A stretch of DNA of 64,000 nt from Drosophila persimilis. Taxonomy: Eukaryota > Arthropoda > Insecta > Diptera > Drosophilidae. The translations under genes and the position numbers were made by a program. Positions 12,554-22,895 of this stretch are shown piece after piece. The notes under the pieces are model-generated. The model did not search any database. It saw nothing but the letters and a program-made list of their open reading frames with translations, and was not told the DNA's origin. The stretch covers positions 10,044,001-10,108,000 of the forward strand of contig NW_020825289.1 in assembly GCF_003286085.1 (NCBI RefSeq). Direction: 5' to 3'. How positions within the stretch are numbered: the first letter of the stretch is position 1; every line of letters begins with the position of its first letter.

Positions 12554-14030
12554 CAAATGGCAACCGAAACATTTATCTAAGCGCGCGCTCAAGGCATCTG
12601 GACATGAGACTCGGTCCGAGCACCGCCAACACACACCACAGACAGACCCCAGACACATCCCCAGCTCCCCCAAATCTTGTAAAGTGAGAAATGAGACGAA
12701 AAAGGTGGACTTAGAATGCCAGCTGCTCAAATAAGTGTTTCGGTGAGAGAAGTGAGAGAATCTAAACGAAGGAGGAGTATAAGTAGATGTAGGAGAAGTA
12801 CTGTACCAAAGGTCATCACCCGTCACCAGGGAAGAAAGCTTTGTATATTCAACAACGACTGAAGTATACACATACCTACATTAATCGGAACCTATAGAAC
12901 TTTATATGGCGTTATATTGTGTATGTATGTATATACGAATATGTACTATATACATATGTATAACTGATAAATCAGCTTTAACAACAAACGAGTAAACTAT
13001 CAGGCTTTAAATATTATGATTATGATGATGAATTTCTGGTTTAACCTAGTCTGTAGACGCACATAGCTGTTGTATGTATGAAATAAGTCAAACACTACTC
13101 TATTTTATTGTTCTCCTATACATATAGCCAAAAACCAACCACTTTAGGCACCACAACTGTTATACACGCGACCTAAACACATACACAGATATATATTTAT
13201 ACACCTCGTACACCCACATACTCGCATGTATGTATTTTTATGAAAAATCTTAGACTACTAGAGCACCACCCGCTAAATGCCTAGCTCGTAGCGTTAAGAC
13301 CAAATGTTACCTGCTAACATATCAGACACATACTCTGCTCTACTCTACTCTACCCACGACCAAAGCGAAACGTTTGAAACTGTCAACTAGTCTATAAATA
13401 TATAGTTATATGAATCCTATTGCAAACTAAAAGTATAGTTAAATGTAGAGTTTAAAGCGTGTTTTTAAAATCGAGTTCTATCGTGTAGTCGTTTCTGTAG
13501 CTCGAACTATAGCTATTCATGGATTTATATATATACATACTACATAAATACATACATAGGAACATTACTTGAAGAAGCTCCAACCAGCACCATACCAAAC
13601 GTTTGCTCCCCCAACACCGTTTTAGGTAGTCTCTATACATTTTAGTTATGATACTCAAATTTATACTATCTCCATACTATCCACCTATCCACTACTATAT
13701 TTGCTTACCACACAATTGAGACCTATGCTATTGAATTCGTTGGAAATCTTTATATATAGGTGTATAAAAAATCAAATGTAAATATATCCAGCACTCGTAC
13801 CTACATATATATTTGAGTTTAAATACTCTTCAGTGGAACACAAAATGTTGCTATTAAGGAATTGTCAATTTATGGTCCAAAGCTACAATAAAGAGAACGA
13901 ACACCACTTGGATGGGTCAAACAATAGCTTAACTAAGTTCTAGTTTACGTTTGATTCGCTAATAAGCAAAAGTAAAATCGTGTAAATGTGTATTTTTGAA
14001 ATCAAATAAACGAATTACATATATTAATAG
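12554..14030 (+). other. 3' UTR of the FNDC-like gene, convergent with the ALKBH8 homologue
   Basis: AT-rich sequence with many ATGTATA-type tracts and no credible open frame. AATAAA occurs at 13887-13892 and 14005-14010. The ALKBH8-type gene on the other strand ends at 14061 with an AATATA-type signal (TATATT at 14020-14025 on +). The two transcripts therefore probably abut or overlap tail to tail. Confidence 0.6.
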
Positions 14031-14060
14031 TGGTTCTCCTTTAGCAAAAGTGTTAGCTAC

Positions 14061-15905
14061 TCATGGCCTCGCTGTGCAGACGGCGATTTTTTTGAAGATC
14101 ACACAATGATTGCCCTGATCGTAGTAGCTCTTTGTAAGCTCAACCTCTGGCACCTGGGCCACTAACTTCTCCAGCTCGTTCTCCTCAAAGACGTGATAGT
14201 AACGTAGAAACGTGGTGCGTTGCTCATCCTTGGTCTTCCAGGGTACTAGGACGTCCTGCTGCTGGAACTCAGTGCGGTTGGTGTGCACTGGAAGGGAAAC
14301 ATGATCCTGTGGCCGCTGTTCAAGTTCATGTTGCTGCTTCTGTCGCTGCTCCTGCTCGGTGGTGCGTTCCTTGTTCACGGCCTTGTTTTGCCTGAGGTAG
14401 GCGGATTTCCTATCGTTGCGTCGCTGTTCCTTGGCCCAGACATAGACCAGAGCCCGGCCGCCTGGCCGGAGGACACGTGCCATCTCCCGTAGAGCACTCA
14501 GCCGACGGTCAGCACTGGCCAGATGATGGATGACCGCAATGCTGATGCACCCATCGATGCTGGACGAGCGCACGGGTACACTTAGGCAGTCGCAACGAAA
14601 GACGTTCTGGCCCTTTTGTTGTCCGACTGCGAGCAATCCTTGGGACCGATCACATCCAATGGCTAGGATGTGGGCATTGCAGCCGAGGTACTTTCCATTG
14701 CCACAGCCGACGTCCAGGACCACAGACTCGGGCTCGAAGCTATCCAGAAACTGGGCCACCAGAGGCCACGGCGAGTGCCGCGTCTCACTGAAATGATTTG
14801 CAATTTTATCGTACACCTCGTGAACATTCTGCTGCTCAAGACTAACGGCTTGGTCGGCCAGTGTGGACAACTCTTGCGGCACTTTGGATTGCTGGCTATC
14901 ACACAGCGTGGGGTAGGAGCAGTTGCAGTTGCCTCGCCGGAGGCGCCTAAATGTGAGGGATGTCCTCTTGTTGCGGACTTGCGTAGTCAAACTTCCAGTG
15001 GCTGTGGGCACCACATCGATGTGCTTGGGCTTAATCCCATGCGTCCAATCGTAGCGAGCTTCTCCGGACATGATCAATAGGGAGCGGCGGGGCAGCTTCA
15101 CCTGGACCTGCGCCTCACCACGCCGAAAATCCATAACCACATCAGACTGCAAGGACAGTGAGAGAATGGGATCCAAAAATGCACTGTGGGTGTCCACATG
15201 AGGCGGTATGCCATGTCCTGGCTCGTACTCATTGACCGTCAGTTGGTCCGGCGTGCTCCAGTCCCAGGAAGAAGAAAAGCTCTCAAGCCGCGGCCAGAGA
15301 AAACCACAGGCTGTGGGTACAGATTGCTCCAGAGGCTTCGTGGGGTCGACGTTGTTGCTGCCATATAGAAATTCGTAGCCAAAATGCTTTACATGACGGT
15401 GTTTGAGGGTGCCCTCATAAGATCTGCCATCTTCGGCAATGGATCTAAGCAGCGTCGCCTCCTCCGCATCGCTGACAAAGTCTGGCAGTACAATGAGCCC
15501 ACTGGGCAGCGGTTTGTTCCATTCACTTTTCCCGGCCAGCGTAGGCAATGCCTTGACATAGCTTAGATAGGCCACTGCTCCCTGCTGTCCGATGGTCGAC
15601 ACATTGTGCATGCCCGTGTACACAAGCTGTGAGTCCTCAAGAGAGCAGCAAACGAGAAAACAGTACGATTTTCCGGTCAACATTGCCACCTCAGAGACGC
15701 TGCCGCCTGTCTGGGCGGCCGCTTCGAGCAAACTCTCCTCTGTGAGTCCATTGCTTAGTCCCACGTTCAGAATGGCCAAGTACACGGTGGGGGTGTCGCT
15801 AGGAGACACATCACAGTCGCTTTTGATAATTGCCAGGCATCGACGCCGTTTTTTATCCGCTTTTTTGGCATTGTTTACAGTTTGCTGCTGTTGCTCAACG
15901 TGCAT
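14061..15905 (-). CDS. CG17807: ALKBH8-type tRNA wobble-uridine hydroxylase/methyltransferase
   Basis: A single-exon frame of 614 residues. Domains in order: an RRM-like region (about 40-115), an AlkB-type 2-oxoglutarate/Fe(II) dioxygenase (about 130-330) and a TRM9-like SAM methyltransferase (about 360-510), then a Gln/Glu-rich insertion and a C-terminal strand region. Visible key residues are the Fe ligands H236, D238 and H289 (HVDTHSAF, DWTHGI), the 2-oxoglutarate Arg near R314, a CNCSYPTLC zinc-type cluster (C327, C329, C335) and SAM motif LDVGCGNGK (397-405). In this family the methyltransferase forms mcm5U at tRNA position 34, with a TRM112 partner, and the dioxygenase hydroxylates it. 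All catalytic residues I can check are present, so it looks functional. Its promoter lies in the 180 bp below Cdk9's stop. Confidence 0.93.
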   Translation of the reverse strand: MHVEQQQQTVNNAKKADKKRRRCLAIIKSDCDVSPSDTPTVYLAILNVGLSNGLTEESLLEAAAQTGGSVSEVAMLTGKSYCFLVCCSLEDSQLVYTGMHNVSTIGQQGAVAYLSYVKALPTLAGKSEWNKPLPSGLIVLPDFVSDAEEATLLRSIAEDGRSYEGTLKHRHVKHFGYEFLYGSNNVDPTKPLEQSVPTACGFLWPRLESFSSSWDWSTPDQLTVNEYEPGHGIPPHVDTHSAFLDPILSLSLQSDVVMDFRRGEAQVQVKLPRRSLLIMSGEARYDWTHGIKPKHIDVVPTATGSLTTQVRNKRTSLTFRRLRRGNCNCSYPTLCDSQQSKVPQELSTLADQAVSLEQQNVHEVYDKIANHFSETRHSPWPLVAQFLDSFEPESVVLDVGCGNGKYLGCNAHILAIGCDRSQGLLAVGQQKGQNVFRCDCLSVPVRSSSIDGCISIAVIHHLASADRRLSALREMARVLRPGGRALVYVWAKEQRRNDRKSAYLRQNKAVNKERTTEQEQRQKQQHELEQRPQDHVSLPVHTNRTEFQQQDVLVPWKTKDEQRTTFLRYYHVFEENELEKLVAQVPEVELTKSYYDQGNHCVIFKKIAVCTARP

Positions 15906-16085
15906 GCTGCCACCAGTGTGTACATATCACCCCGAAAGGAAATATTTAGAAAATCAAAAAATAATAGGGGGATATCAGTTGCAAATGAAATATAATTATT
16001 GTATGGTATACCTCAAGCCTAACTAAGTGCTTATAGTTATTGATAGGGAAAATCTTACAGATATATATTAGTTTTAGAACATATT

Positions 16086-17477
16086 CTACCAGACTCTGTC
16101 AATCATGCTGTTGTCCTGCGGCTTCTGATTCATCGTGGTCAACTGCTGATGGTAGTTGCGCATCTGATTGCTGCGTCGCGGCTGTGCCAGATACTCGAAC
16201 ATGCTCTGCAGATGCTGCGACAACATCTTGCTCAAGTCACTGGGCATGGGATCGGTCCAGAAGAAGTCGTGGTTCAGTGCTGTATCCGCATCAATGCGCT
16301 TCTTGGGATCCAAAGTCAGGAGTTTGTCGAGCAAATCGCACCCAGTGGGATCCTTGACATACGGACGCAGGCGCTCCTTGACGCGCCGTTTCTGATTCTT
16401 TGGCAGTTCAATGGACTTGTACAGTTCCAGTTCCTCCACTCCTGGCCAAACGTCTGGCGTAAACGATCCACACAGCTGCGAGATGAAAGTCAGCTGCTGC
16501 TGCTCTGTGTTGCCCTGCATAATGGGAGACCGTGTCCACATCTCGGCCATGATGCAGCCAGCGCCCCACATGTCCACGGGCGGACCATAGTTGCGATCTC
16601 CCAGCAGCAACTCTGGCGGCCGATACCACAGCGTGACCACTCTGTTTGTGTAGCGATTCTTTGAATCATTCTTTGGGATACTAAATGCGCGTGCTAAGCC
16701 AAAGTCTGCCAGCTTTAGGATTCCATGTTTTGTAATCAGAACATTGGCAGCCTTCATATCTCTATGCAAAATCTGGAAAATAGCACAGCCAAAAGATGGA
16801 GTTCTCGTGCCATCATAATAAATGACATACACACCTTGTTGCTGTGTATGTAGTAGAGGCCGTTCAGCAGCTGCTGCATAACCTTTTTGATCTCTCCGAG
16901 GCTGAATTTCACGTTCATGTTCGACAGCAGCCCAGCCAAGTCGTGCTCGCAGAAATCGAAGACCAAATAGAAAGTGGACCTGTAACCATTGGTGGCTGTG
17001 GCCTTCGTTCGGCAGATCTCAATCAGGTTGACCACATTTTCGTGCTTCAGCAGTTGCAGGATTCGAATCTCACGCAGGGCTGTGATGGGAAACTATTCAG
17101 AAGAAAGATATATTGTTTCCGATTCGCTGTGAAATAATTTGTCCACTCACGCCTTCCTTTTCGTTGTCCATGAGCACTTTTTTCATGGCCACAAACTTTT
17201 TGTTGCTCTTCTTTTCCCGGGCCTTGAACACCTCACTGGAATACACAAAAAATGCATCCTTTATAGGGATATGTACAAAAATGCTCTAATTAACTAACCC
17301 AAAGGTTCCCTGGCCAATTTTGGCCACCTTTTCATATTTGCTGCTCTCATCGCAGTAGGGAAAGTCGTAGTCTTCAATGTACTTCTGCTTCTCCATCAGC
17401 GACATGGTCCGCGACGAAGTTGAGGCCACGCTGGAGGGCGTGGACGGTTGCTGCAACATGTGGGACATGTGCGCCAT
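16086..17477 (-). CDS. Cdk9: Cyclin-dependent kinase 9 (P-TEFb kinase subunit)
   Basis: Exons on the minus strand: 17477-17299, 17235-17151, 17092-16835, 16772-16086, giving 402 residues. Seen: P-loop GQGTFG (55-60), Lys78 in VAMKK, the PITALRE helix (90-96) that gave the kinase its old name, HRDMKAAN catalytic loop, DFG, and T-loop NRYTNRVVTLWYRPPE. The ATG at 17477 gives the known MAHMSHML start. With cyclin T it phosphorylates the RNA polymerase II tail, DSIF and NELF in the nucleus, releasing paused polymerase. All three introns are under 65 nt. The gene is divergent from bonsai, with 252 bp between the two ATGs. Confidence 0.98.
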
Positions 17478-17729
17478 GGTCAAATATCAAAAATTTTCAC
17501 GTTGCACAGTCACAAATCAATTCGAAACGTAGGAGCGCAACAATTAGTGGTTTGGTGGCCTCGATGTTTATTCCAAGTTAAATGTGGACACACCATGCTG
17601 AAGATATCGATGTTAGTACCGATGGTTCTGCGATACACAGCTGATACACAATTATACTTTTCTGTTTGTTTGTGTACACTGGCCAAGTGATATAACCTAT
17701 CGACCACTTAAAAATAAAAACCGAAATTA
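17478..17729. promoter_or_regulatory. Bidirectional promoter between Cdk9 and bonsai
   Basis: Two housekeeping genes diverge from this 252-bp interval. It holds a near-consensus DRE (TATCGATG at 17605-17612) and a related TATCGACC near 17696. There is no TATA box at a suitable distance from either start codon. This is the usual layout of DREF-type fly promoters; the start sites themselves are not resolved. Confidence 0.6.
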
Positions 17730-18974
17730 ATGAATAAACTATTAAATATAGCGCAGGCTGTGCCGCGCCAATTTATTCGTGAATATGCCTTTAAGTCGGA
17801 CCTAAAAATCAAATGGGTGCGCCCAGAGAAGATCTCCTGCATTAAGCCAGAAAAGAGCGGAGATCTTTCCAAGCTTCCACCCCTGAATGCCGACGAAGTT
17901 ATTCTGGACTACAGAGATTGCAAGGAGTTGGAAAAGTAAGCGCGTCTGGCAAACAATTCGATGCGGAAGGTATTAAGTAGTGTTGATTTGCTTTTGTAGT
18001 GCCGACGATACGGTTAAATCCCTGTTTAAGCTGTGCAACAGCGCCAACCATCTGACGACACGTTACTACCGCGATCAGATGGTGAAGGAAGTGCAGAGAC
18101 ATGCCCAGGACTACGGATCGATGGAGTCGAAGTGTAGGTATCAAATGATCAAAGGTTAAGAGCTCACCGGGATATTTTCACCTTGCTACATGCTAGTCAA
18201 CCGTTCAGAAACTGAAAACTGACTTATATTCTTTAAAATTCTCGCTTTAAATAGAATGCAAATGTTTCTCATACGATGACAGGGTATACGCAGGAACCCT
18301 AGGTAGGAGATAATGGTAGTTTGCAGGAAAGCACTCTCCATAAAATAGTTAGGTACCCAGTTCAGCCAGATTTTATGGGTGTGTTTTGTATTTGGGTTTT
18401 TTTCTAGCTGGTTTTACTTTTTCCTCAAGTGCTTCTGCATAGTGACCAATATAACATTCGTCCTTTTTTAGTGGCCAACATGACCGCCATTATTCGTCGT
18501 TATCAAGAGCATATGGATAAGCACCCCCGCGACAAGATGATTAAGGTGCGGCTCAAGGAGCTGATTGATAAGCGCAAGAAGTTCCTTAAATATCTGAGAC
18601 GCTGGGACTATCCCCGCTTCGAATGGATATTAGAGAAGCTTGATTTGGTATACAAGCCACCGCCAGCACATTTCCATTGGATCACCCGCAAGGAGTCGCT
18701 GCAGAAGTTAACCGACGCCTACTGCGAAAACTTGAAGGAGCAACGACTTGAAGCCTATCATAAAGAACTGCAGGCCCAAAAAATACCCTTCTTAGAAGAT
18801 GCCATCCGTAAAATGGAATTTATACGAAAAGAGCAAATATCGTGCGATATTCCATTGACGGTGACCGAGGAGCAAATCGAGAAGTCGAGGAAAGAGTTGG
18901 TTCTGTTGATAGAGCAACGCGATGCGGCAGCGGCTGTTACCAGCAAAAAACAAGACGAGGATAGCTTCAATTAG
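17730..18974 (+). CDS. bonsai: Mitochondrial ribosomal protein uS15m
   Basis: Exons 17730-17935, 18000-18133 and 18472-18974 give 280 residues. An N-terminal Arg/Ala-rich presequence suits mitochondrial import. The S15 core follows (region with IIRRYQEHMDKHPRD and KRKKFLKYLRRWDYPRFEWI), with a long basic, helical C-terminal extension typical of the animal mitochondrial form. It binds the small mitoribosomal rRNA; loss of bonsai in flies impairs gut growth, from memory. The second intron is 338 nt, long for this gene, and contains nothing I recognise. Poly(A) signal at 19005-19010, close to the opposing ZRANB2-type gene's signal at 19041-19046 (TTTATT on +). Confidence 0.96.
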
Positions 18975-19177
18975 GCCCAATTTTTGTATATTATGGTGTC
19001 TTACAATAAATGTAAATGCTGCTGTTCTTAAATTATGGCTTTTATTATAATTTTTAGAATAAATTTGACCTTATTTAGCATGTCATGATCGGGGGCAGCG
19101 CAGAGTATGTAACGTAAATAAATAAACAAATAAATATCCCCTCGGAAAGAAGTGAAGAGAAACGCAATAAAATTTAG

Positions 19178-20186
19178 CTAACGTCTGCTGGGCGATGCTG
19201 TGCTCTTCTTGCCACGCCTACTGGTGGACCCACTGCTGGTCGAGCTGCTCGAGGATGACGACGACGATGACGAGTCGCTTGAGCTGGACGAGCTAGACGA
19301 GGACGAGGATGATACGGACGATGGGGAATCGCGTGAGGTCCGCTTGCCCTCCTTGATGTCTCTGCCATTGCCCGTCGGCTCCTTGTTATTGACTTCGGAT
19401 GAGGTTACTTCATTGTCACCCCATAGATCGTACTTGGACAGATCCCCATCATCATCATCGTCGTCCTCTTCCTCATCCTCCCCAGCGTCACTGGCCCTCC
19501 TTGCTCGCTTAGACCCATCGCGCTCTTCATAGCTCTTCCGCTTCTTACGCCGCCCAAACTCATCGTACTCGCTGTCCGACTCCTGGCGTTCCTTGTACTC
19601 TACAACTCCGCGATCATTATAGCCACCGCCAAAGCCTAAAATCGGTAATTAGCAAGCTTATTTGGATTGTGCTCTGCATAGAGCTTACCAGTTCGCTCCT
19701 CCGAGTCCGTAAACTTGGGCGAATTACACATGTTGCAGGTCTGCCGCCTGGCCCAGTTCACGTTTGCACACTTGGCGCACTGCCAGTCCTCGGCGCTGAA
19801 GAGCCCTCGCGACTTGTCCGCTGCCGCTTTGCCGATCTCGGTGCCCAGCTTCTTCTTGCTGGAGCTGCTGCTGCTGCTGCTACTGCCATTGCCCCGGTCA
19901 CGGTCGCGCTCTGGCTTATCAATGCTATCACGGTCGTGATTGCACTTATTGCATTGCGTGCGGCGCGCGAAATTCAGATGCCGACAGCTGCAAAGTCGTG
20001 GGAATATATCAAAATGCACAATTTATTGAATTTGTCTCCTGGCGCTTCATGGGTATTCGCGTTTCCCTCAATCTTTACGCGCACTCACTCATAATCTGGG
20101 CAAATCCAATCACCAGGCGAGACGACGCCGCCGCTGCTGCTGGTGCCGCCCGCTGCTCCGCCACTCCCATTGGAATTGGTGGACAT
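19178..20186 (-). CDS. CG3732: ZRANB2-type RanBP2 zinc-finger splicing protein
   Basis: Exons on the minus strand: 20186-20089, 19987-19689, 19635-19178, giving 284 residues. There are two RanBP2-type zinc fingers: C29-x4-C34-x10-C45-x2-C48 and C103-x2-C106-x10-C117-x2-C120. The linker KSRGLFSAEDWQC and the downstream SDSEYDEFGRRKK closely follow vertebrate ZRANB2. An acidic EDEEEDDDDDD-type segment with LSKYDLW follows. The tail is almost pure Ser with a few Arg/Lys, in place of the vertebrate SR domain. The fingers of this family bind GGU-containing single-stranded RNA and influence 5' splice-site choice in the nucleus. The Ser tract is encoded by mixed TCN/AGY codons, so it is selected, not a slipped microsatellite. 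Confidence 0.95.
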
Positions 20187-20363
20187 ATCTAAGCTCGATT
20201 GTAGCCTCTCTAATGCCACTTACTGCTCGGAGAACCCTCTTAGCCTGAGCTGAAGCATTTAAACGACTTTTATACAATTATTTCTGTATACGAATCCGGT
20301 TGAAGATTTTCCAACAAAAAAAATATGCACAGCGTTGCCAGACGATAGCACAATCGATGCAAA

Positions 20364-20401
20364 TATCGATAGATCTGTACCAGAACCGACCGGTCACACT
20401 G
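20364..20401. promoter_or_regulatory. DRE and Ohler Motif 1 upstream of the ZRANB2-type gene
   Basis: A perfect DRE, TATCGATA, lies at 20364-20371. CGGTCACACTG at 20391-20401 matches core-promoter Motif 1 (M1BP site). Both sit 180-215 bp above the ATG at 20186 on the minus strand. DRE plus Motif 1 is the usual housekeeping promoter pair in flies and fits a ubiquitous splicing factor. RpS24 ends just to the right, so these cannot belong to its promoter. Confidence 0.65.
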
Positions 20402-20744
20402 CTGGCCATTCCACCCCTCCGACAATGTCCTTACCATTAAGATCCACAGATTTGACTTGGATTTCCTTTTCGAACATTTTTCGCCAATATACTACATATA
20501 TGCATACTTTTAATGGTGTTGTGCATATAATATTTTCAAATGAGTTCATTCACGATTTACTTTTAGAGTTTTATTTACTTAGTATACAAACAAAAGCCGC
20601 TCCAAAAGTAAACACTGATTTTGTTTCGTCCTTTGTTTGTTGGTGTAAAGGTGTAACTAACGCATAACCAGCTGCTTTTGGGAATTGTCGGTGAGCGTTC
20701 CAGCAGGCCGACAACACACACGCACTCAGGATTTGTCAGAGAAT

Positions 20745-21140
20745 TTACTTCTTGCCAGCACCAATCTTGGCCTTGGCGGTACCACGGACCTTCTTCATCC
20801 TGTTGCGACGTTCCTTGCGCTGCTTGCGGGTCTGCTTCTTCTGCTCGAAGAGACCGTGACGGGCCAGGCGGTACTTGGGCTCGAACTTCTTGGCAAAGTC
20901 CAGGGTGTCGTAGATGAGGGCAAAGCCAGTGGAGCGGCCGCCACCGAAGTTTGTGCGGAAACCGAAGGCAAAGACGACATCGGGAGTCACCTTGTACATG
21001 GCAGCGAGCTTCTCGCGGATCTCGGTCTTGTTGACCGACGAGAGTCCCGGGTGCAGAACATCGCAGACCATTTGTTTCCTGGCAAGCAGGCGGTTGGTCA
21101 TGAACTTGCGGGTGCGGACTGTGGCGGTTGTACCGGACAT
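20745..21140 (-). CDS. RpS24: Cytosolic ribosomal protein eS24
   Basis: A 131-residue frame with an uninterrupted coding exon, matching fly RpS24 from [13 protein letters not shown] to the Lys-rich end [11 protein letters not shown] start at 21140 because a good acceptor (TGTTTCAG, ending at about 21152) lies 11 nt upstream in the leader; upstream in-frame codons are intronic. Candidate first-exon donors are AATAG|GTAATT (near 21424) and ACAG|GTAAAA (near 21403). Poly(A) signal TTTATT on + at 20570-20575. A component of the 40S subunit. Its promoter is unusual: it runs into the tandem array to the right. Confidence 0.97.
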   Translation of the reverse strand: MSGTTATVRTRKFMTNRLLARKQMVCDVLHPGLSSVNKTEIREKLAAMYKVTPDVVFAFGFRTNFGGGRSTGFALIYDTLDFAKKFEPKYRLARHGLFEQKKQTRKQRKERRNRMKKVRGTAKAKIGAGKK

Positions 21141-21473
21141 TTTGACGGAGCTGAAACACAAAATCCACAGATTAGTCAAACGTTTTACACAAATACTCTA
21201 GCAAATGGTTTGCCACCACAAGTTGTTGTTGTCTCTGTGCAAATCAACATAACCTCACTGCAATGAGAATGCTCCGCTGACCAGCTCGAGACTCCACGTG
21301 TGACACGCTGCTCGCGGCACTTGTTTACGCACACTCTACGACCGCTACCTTCGTCCGCAGGCATGTGCAGAATTTAGCACGGTCCTTCGGGCTCGTTTTT
21401 ACCTGTTTTGGGGCTATAATTACCTATTAAAACACTCGAAAACGCTTTAAACACGTCTCACTGCGAACGCGAA

Positions 21474-21580
21474 TTTTTAGAAAGGAAAATGGTAGCACTT
21501 ATCGATAAAATATACCGTCCGACCCTGAGAAATATACCGAAATATACGGTCTCATTTTAAAAATATACCGTAAATATATT
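21474..21580 (-). promoter_or_regulatory. Probable RpS24 promoter
   Basis: Read on the minus strand: TATACCG-type boxes, then a DRE (TATCGATA, 21500-21507), then a pyrimidine run TTTTCCTTTCT at about 21477-21488 resembling the TCT initiator of ribosomal protein genes, then a leader to AATAG|GTAATT. The reverse complement of AAATATACCGT is close to Ohler motif 6. The block is also the first unit of the 105-bp array. The start site is inferred from the motif, not observed. Confidence 0.5.
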
Positions 21581-22103
21581 TTTAGAAAGGGAAATGATAG
21601 CACTTATCGATAAAATATACCGTCCGACCCTTAGAAATATACCGAAATATACGGTCTCATTTTAAAAATATACCGTAAATATATTTTTAGAAAGGGAAAT
21701 GGTATCACTTATCGATAAAATATACCGTCCGACCCTGAGAAATATACCGAAATATACGGTCTCATTTTAAAAATATACCGTAAATATATTTTTAGAAAGG
21801 GAAATGGTAGCACTTATCGATAAAATATACCGTCCGACCCTTAGAAATATACCGAAATATACGGTCTCATTTTGAAAATATACCGTAAATATATTTTTAG
21901 AAAGGGAAATGGTATCACTTATCTATCAAATATACCGTCCGACCCTTAGAAATATACCGAAATATACGGTCTCATTTTAAAAATATACCATAAATAAATT
22001 TTTAGAAAGGGAAATGGTAGCACTTATCGATAAAATATACCGTCCGACTCTTAGAAATATACCAAAATATACGGTCTCATTTTGAAAATATACCGTAAAA
22101 ATA
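21474..22103. repeat. Six tandem 105-bp units carrying promoter-like motifs
   Basis: Units begin at 21474, 21579, 21684, 21789, 21894 and 21999, exactly 105 bp apart. Each has TTTTTAGAAAGG, a DRE-containing CACTTATCGATAAA (degenerate in unit 5), and four TATACCG/TATACGG boxes. Units 3 and 5 share GGTATCACTT, while units 4 and 6 share CATTTTGAAAATATACCG, so units 3-4 and 5-6 look like a duplicated 210-bp dimer. Divergence is a few percent, implying recent expansion or homogenisation. Unit 1 coincides with the probable RpS24 promoter. Confidence 0.95.
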
Positions 22104-22895
22104 CTATTTCTACTATTATATTTTACATATTCCTCGTTTTTGATTTTCCGTGGAATATTACTAACTATATAGAACATTTAGCCATGTCCACATAATTTTA
22201 ACCGATTAATGAATAAATTTTCTACTTAACTGGCTTATTTTTATTACTTGCTTTTATTGTATTTATTGTAAAACAAGGTTTAAACAAAATAGTTCACAAA
22301 AAAAAACAGTCGCACTGTTGCTGGTATTTGAAGACATGATGCGTGTATAGGCCTTGCATACCCTATTTCGTTAATTTAATACTGGCATCTAAACTGTTTT
22401 TAAAACGTGATTAATAAAGACATTTTCCCCAAATTGATATGTTTTAGACATATTCGGGCATATGAGTATTAACTTGTATATATATACATATATCCTTATA
22501 CCTGTTCTTGGTATCTGTAGAAAGACGATGAGCAGCAAAATATCATTGAAATAGGTTTACAACAGAGACTAAATTGTTTTTGCATTAATTGGAACGTGAG
22601 ATGACAAACATGTTCTCAATTCTATAACACACATTTCTCCCAGGGTATTCCCAGAAACATTTTGGAATGAGACTCATTGTTGCATATCGGTTATTTCCGA
22701 TTCAAATAAATATCGCAGCTTACGGTCTAATTTCCAAAATATACCGACGAATTATTCAAATTCCTCGTTTTTTATATTCCGTTGAATATTACTAGCTAGA
22801 TAGAACCCTCAGCCCTGCCCACAAATTTGTATCCAATTAATGAACTTATTTTCTACTTGACTGCCATATTTTAAATACTTGACTTTCACAGTTTT
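22069..22895 (+). repeat. Diverged direct repeat of the array's tail (22069-22254 and 22732-22895)
   Basis: The sequence leaving the array (ACGGTCTCATTTTGAAAATA, then ATTCCTCGTTTTTGATTTTCCG and GGAATATTACTAACTA, a TAGAAC segment, AATGAATAAATTTTCTACTTAA) recurs at 22732-22895 in the same order with many substitutions and a shorter spacer. The second copy includes only the last part of a 105-bp unit. The unit and its flank therefore moved or duplicated as one block. I cannot assign the block to a named transposon. Confidence 0.7.

Noticed and set aside
19200-19532. Asp/Glu/Leu-rich + strand frame opposite the ZRANB2-type gene
   Set aside because: Reverse reading of the Ser tract codons; no start context.
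20685-21266. A 193-codon + strand frame opposite RpS24
   Set aside because: Antisense shadow of a strongly codon-biased ribosomal gene.
21474-22103. The array considered as a CRISPR or as a large satellite block
   Set aside because: Units are contiguous with no spacers, and there are only six copies. This is eukaryotic DNA; the array is a short local tandem repeat.
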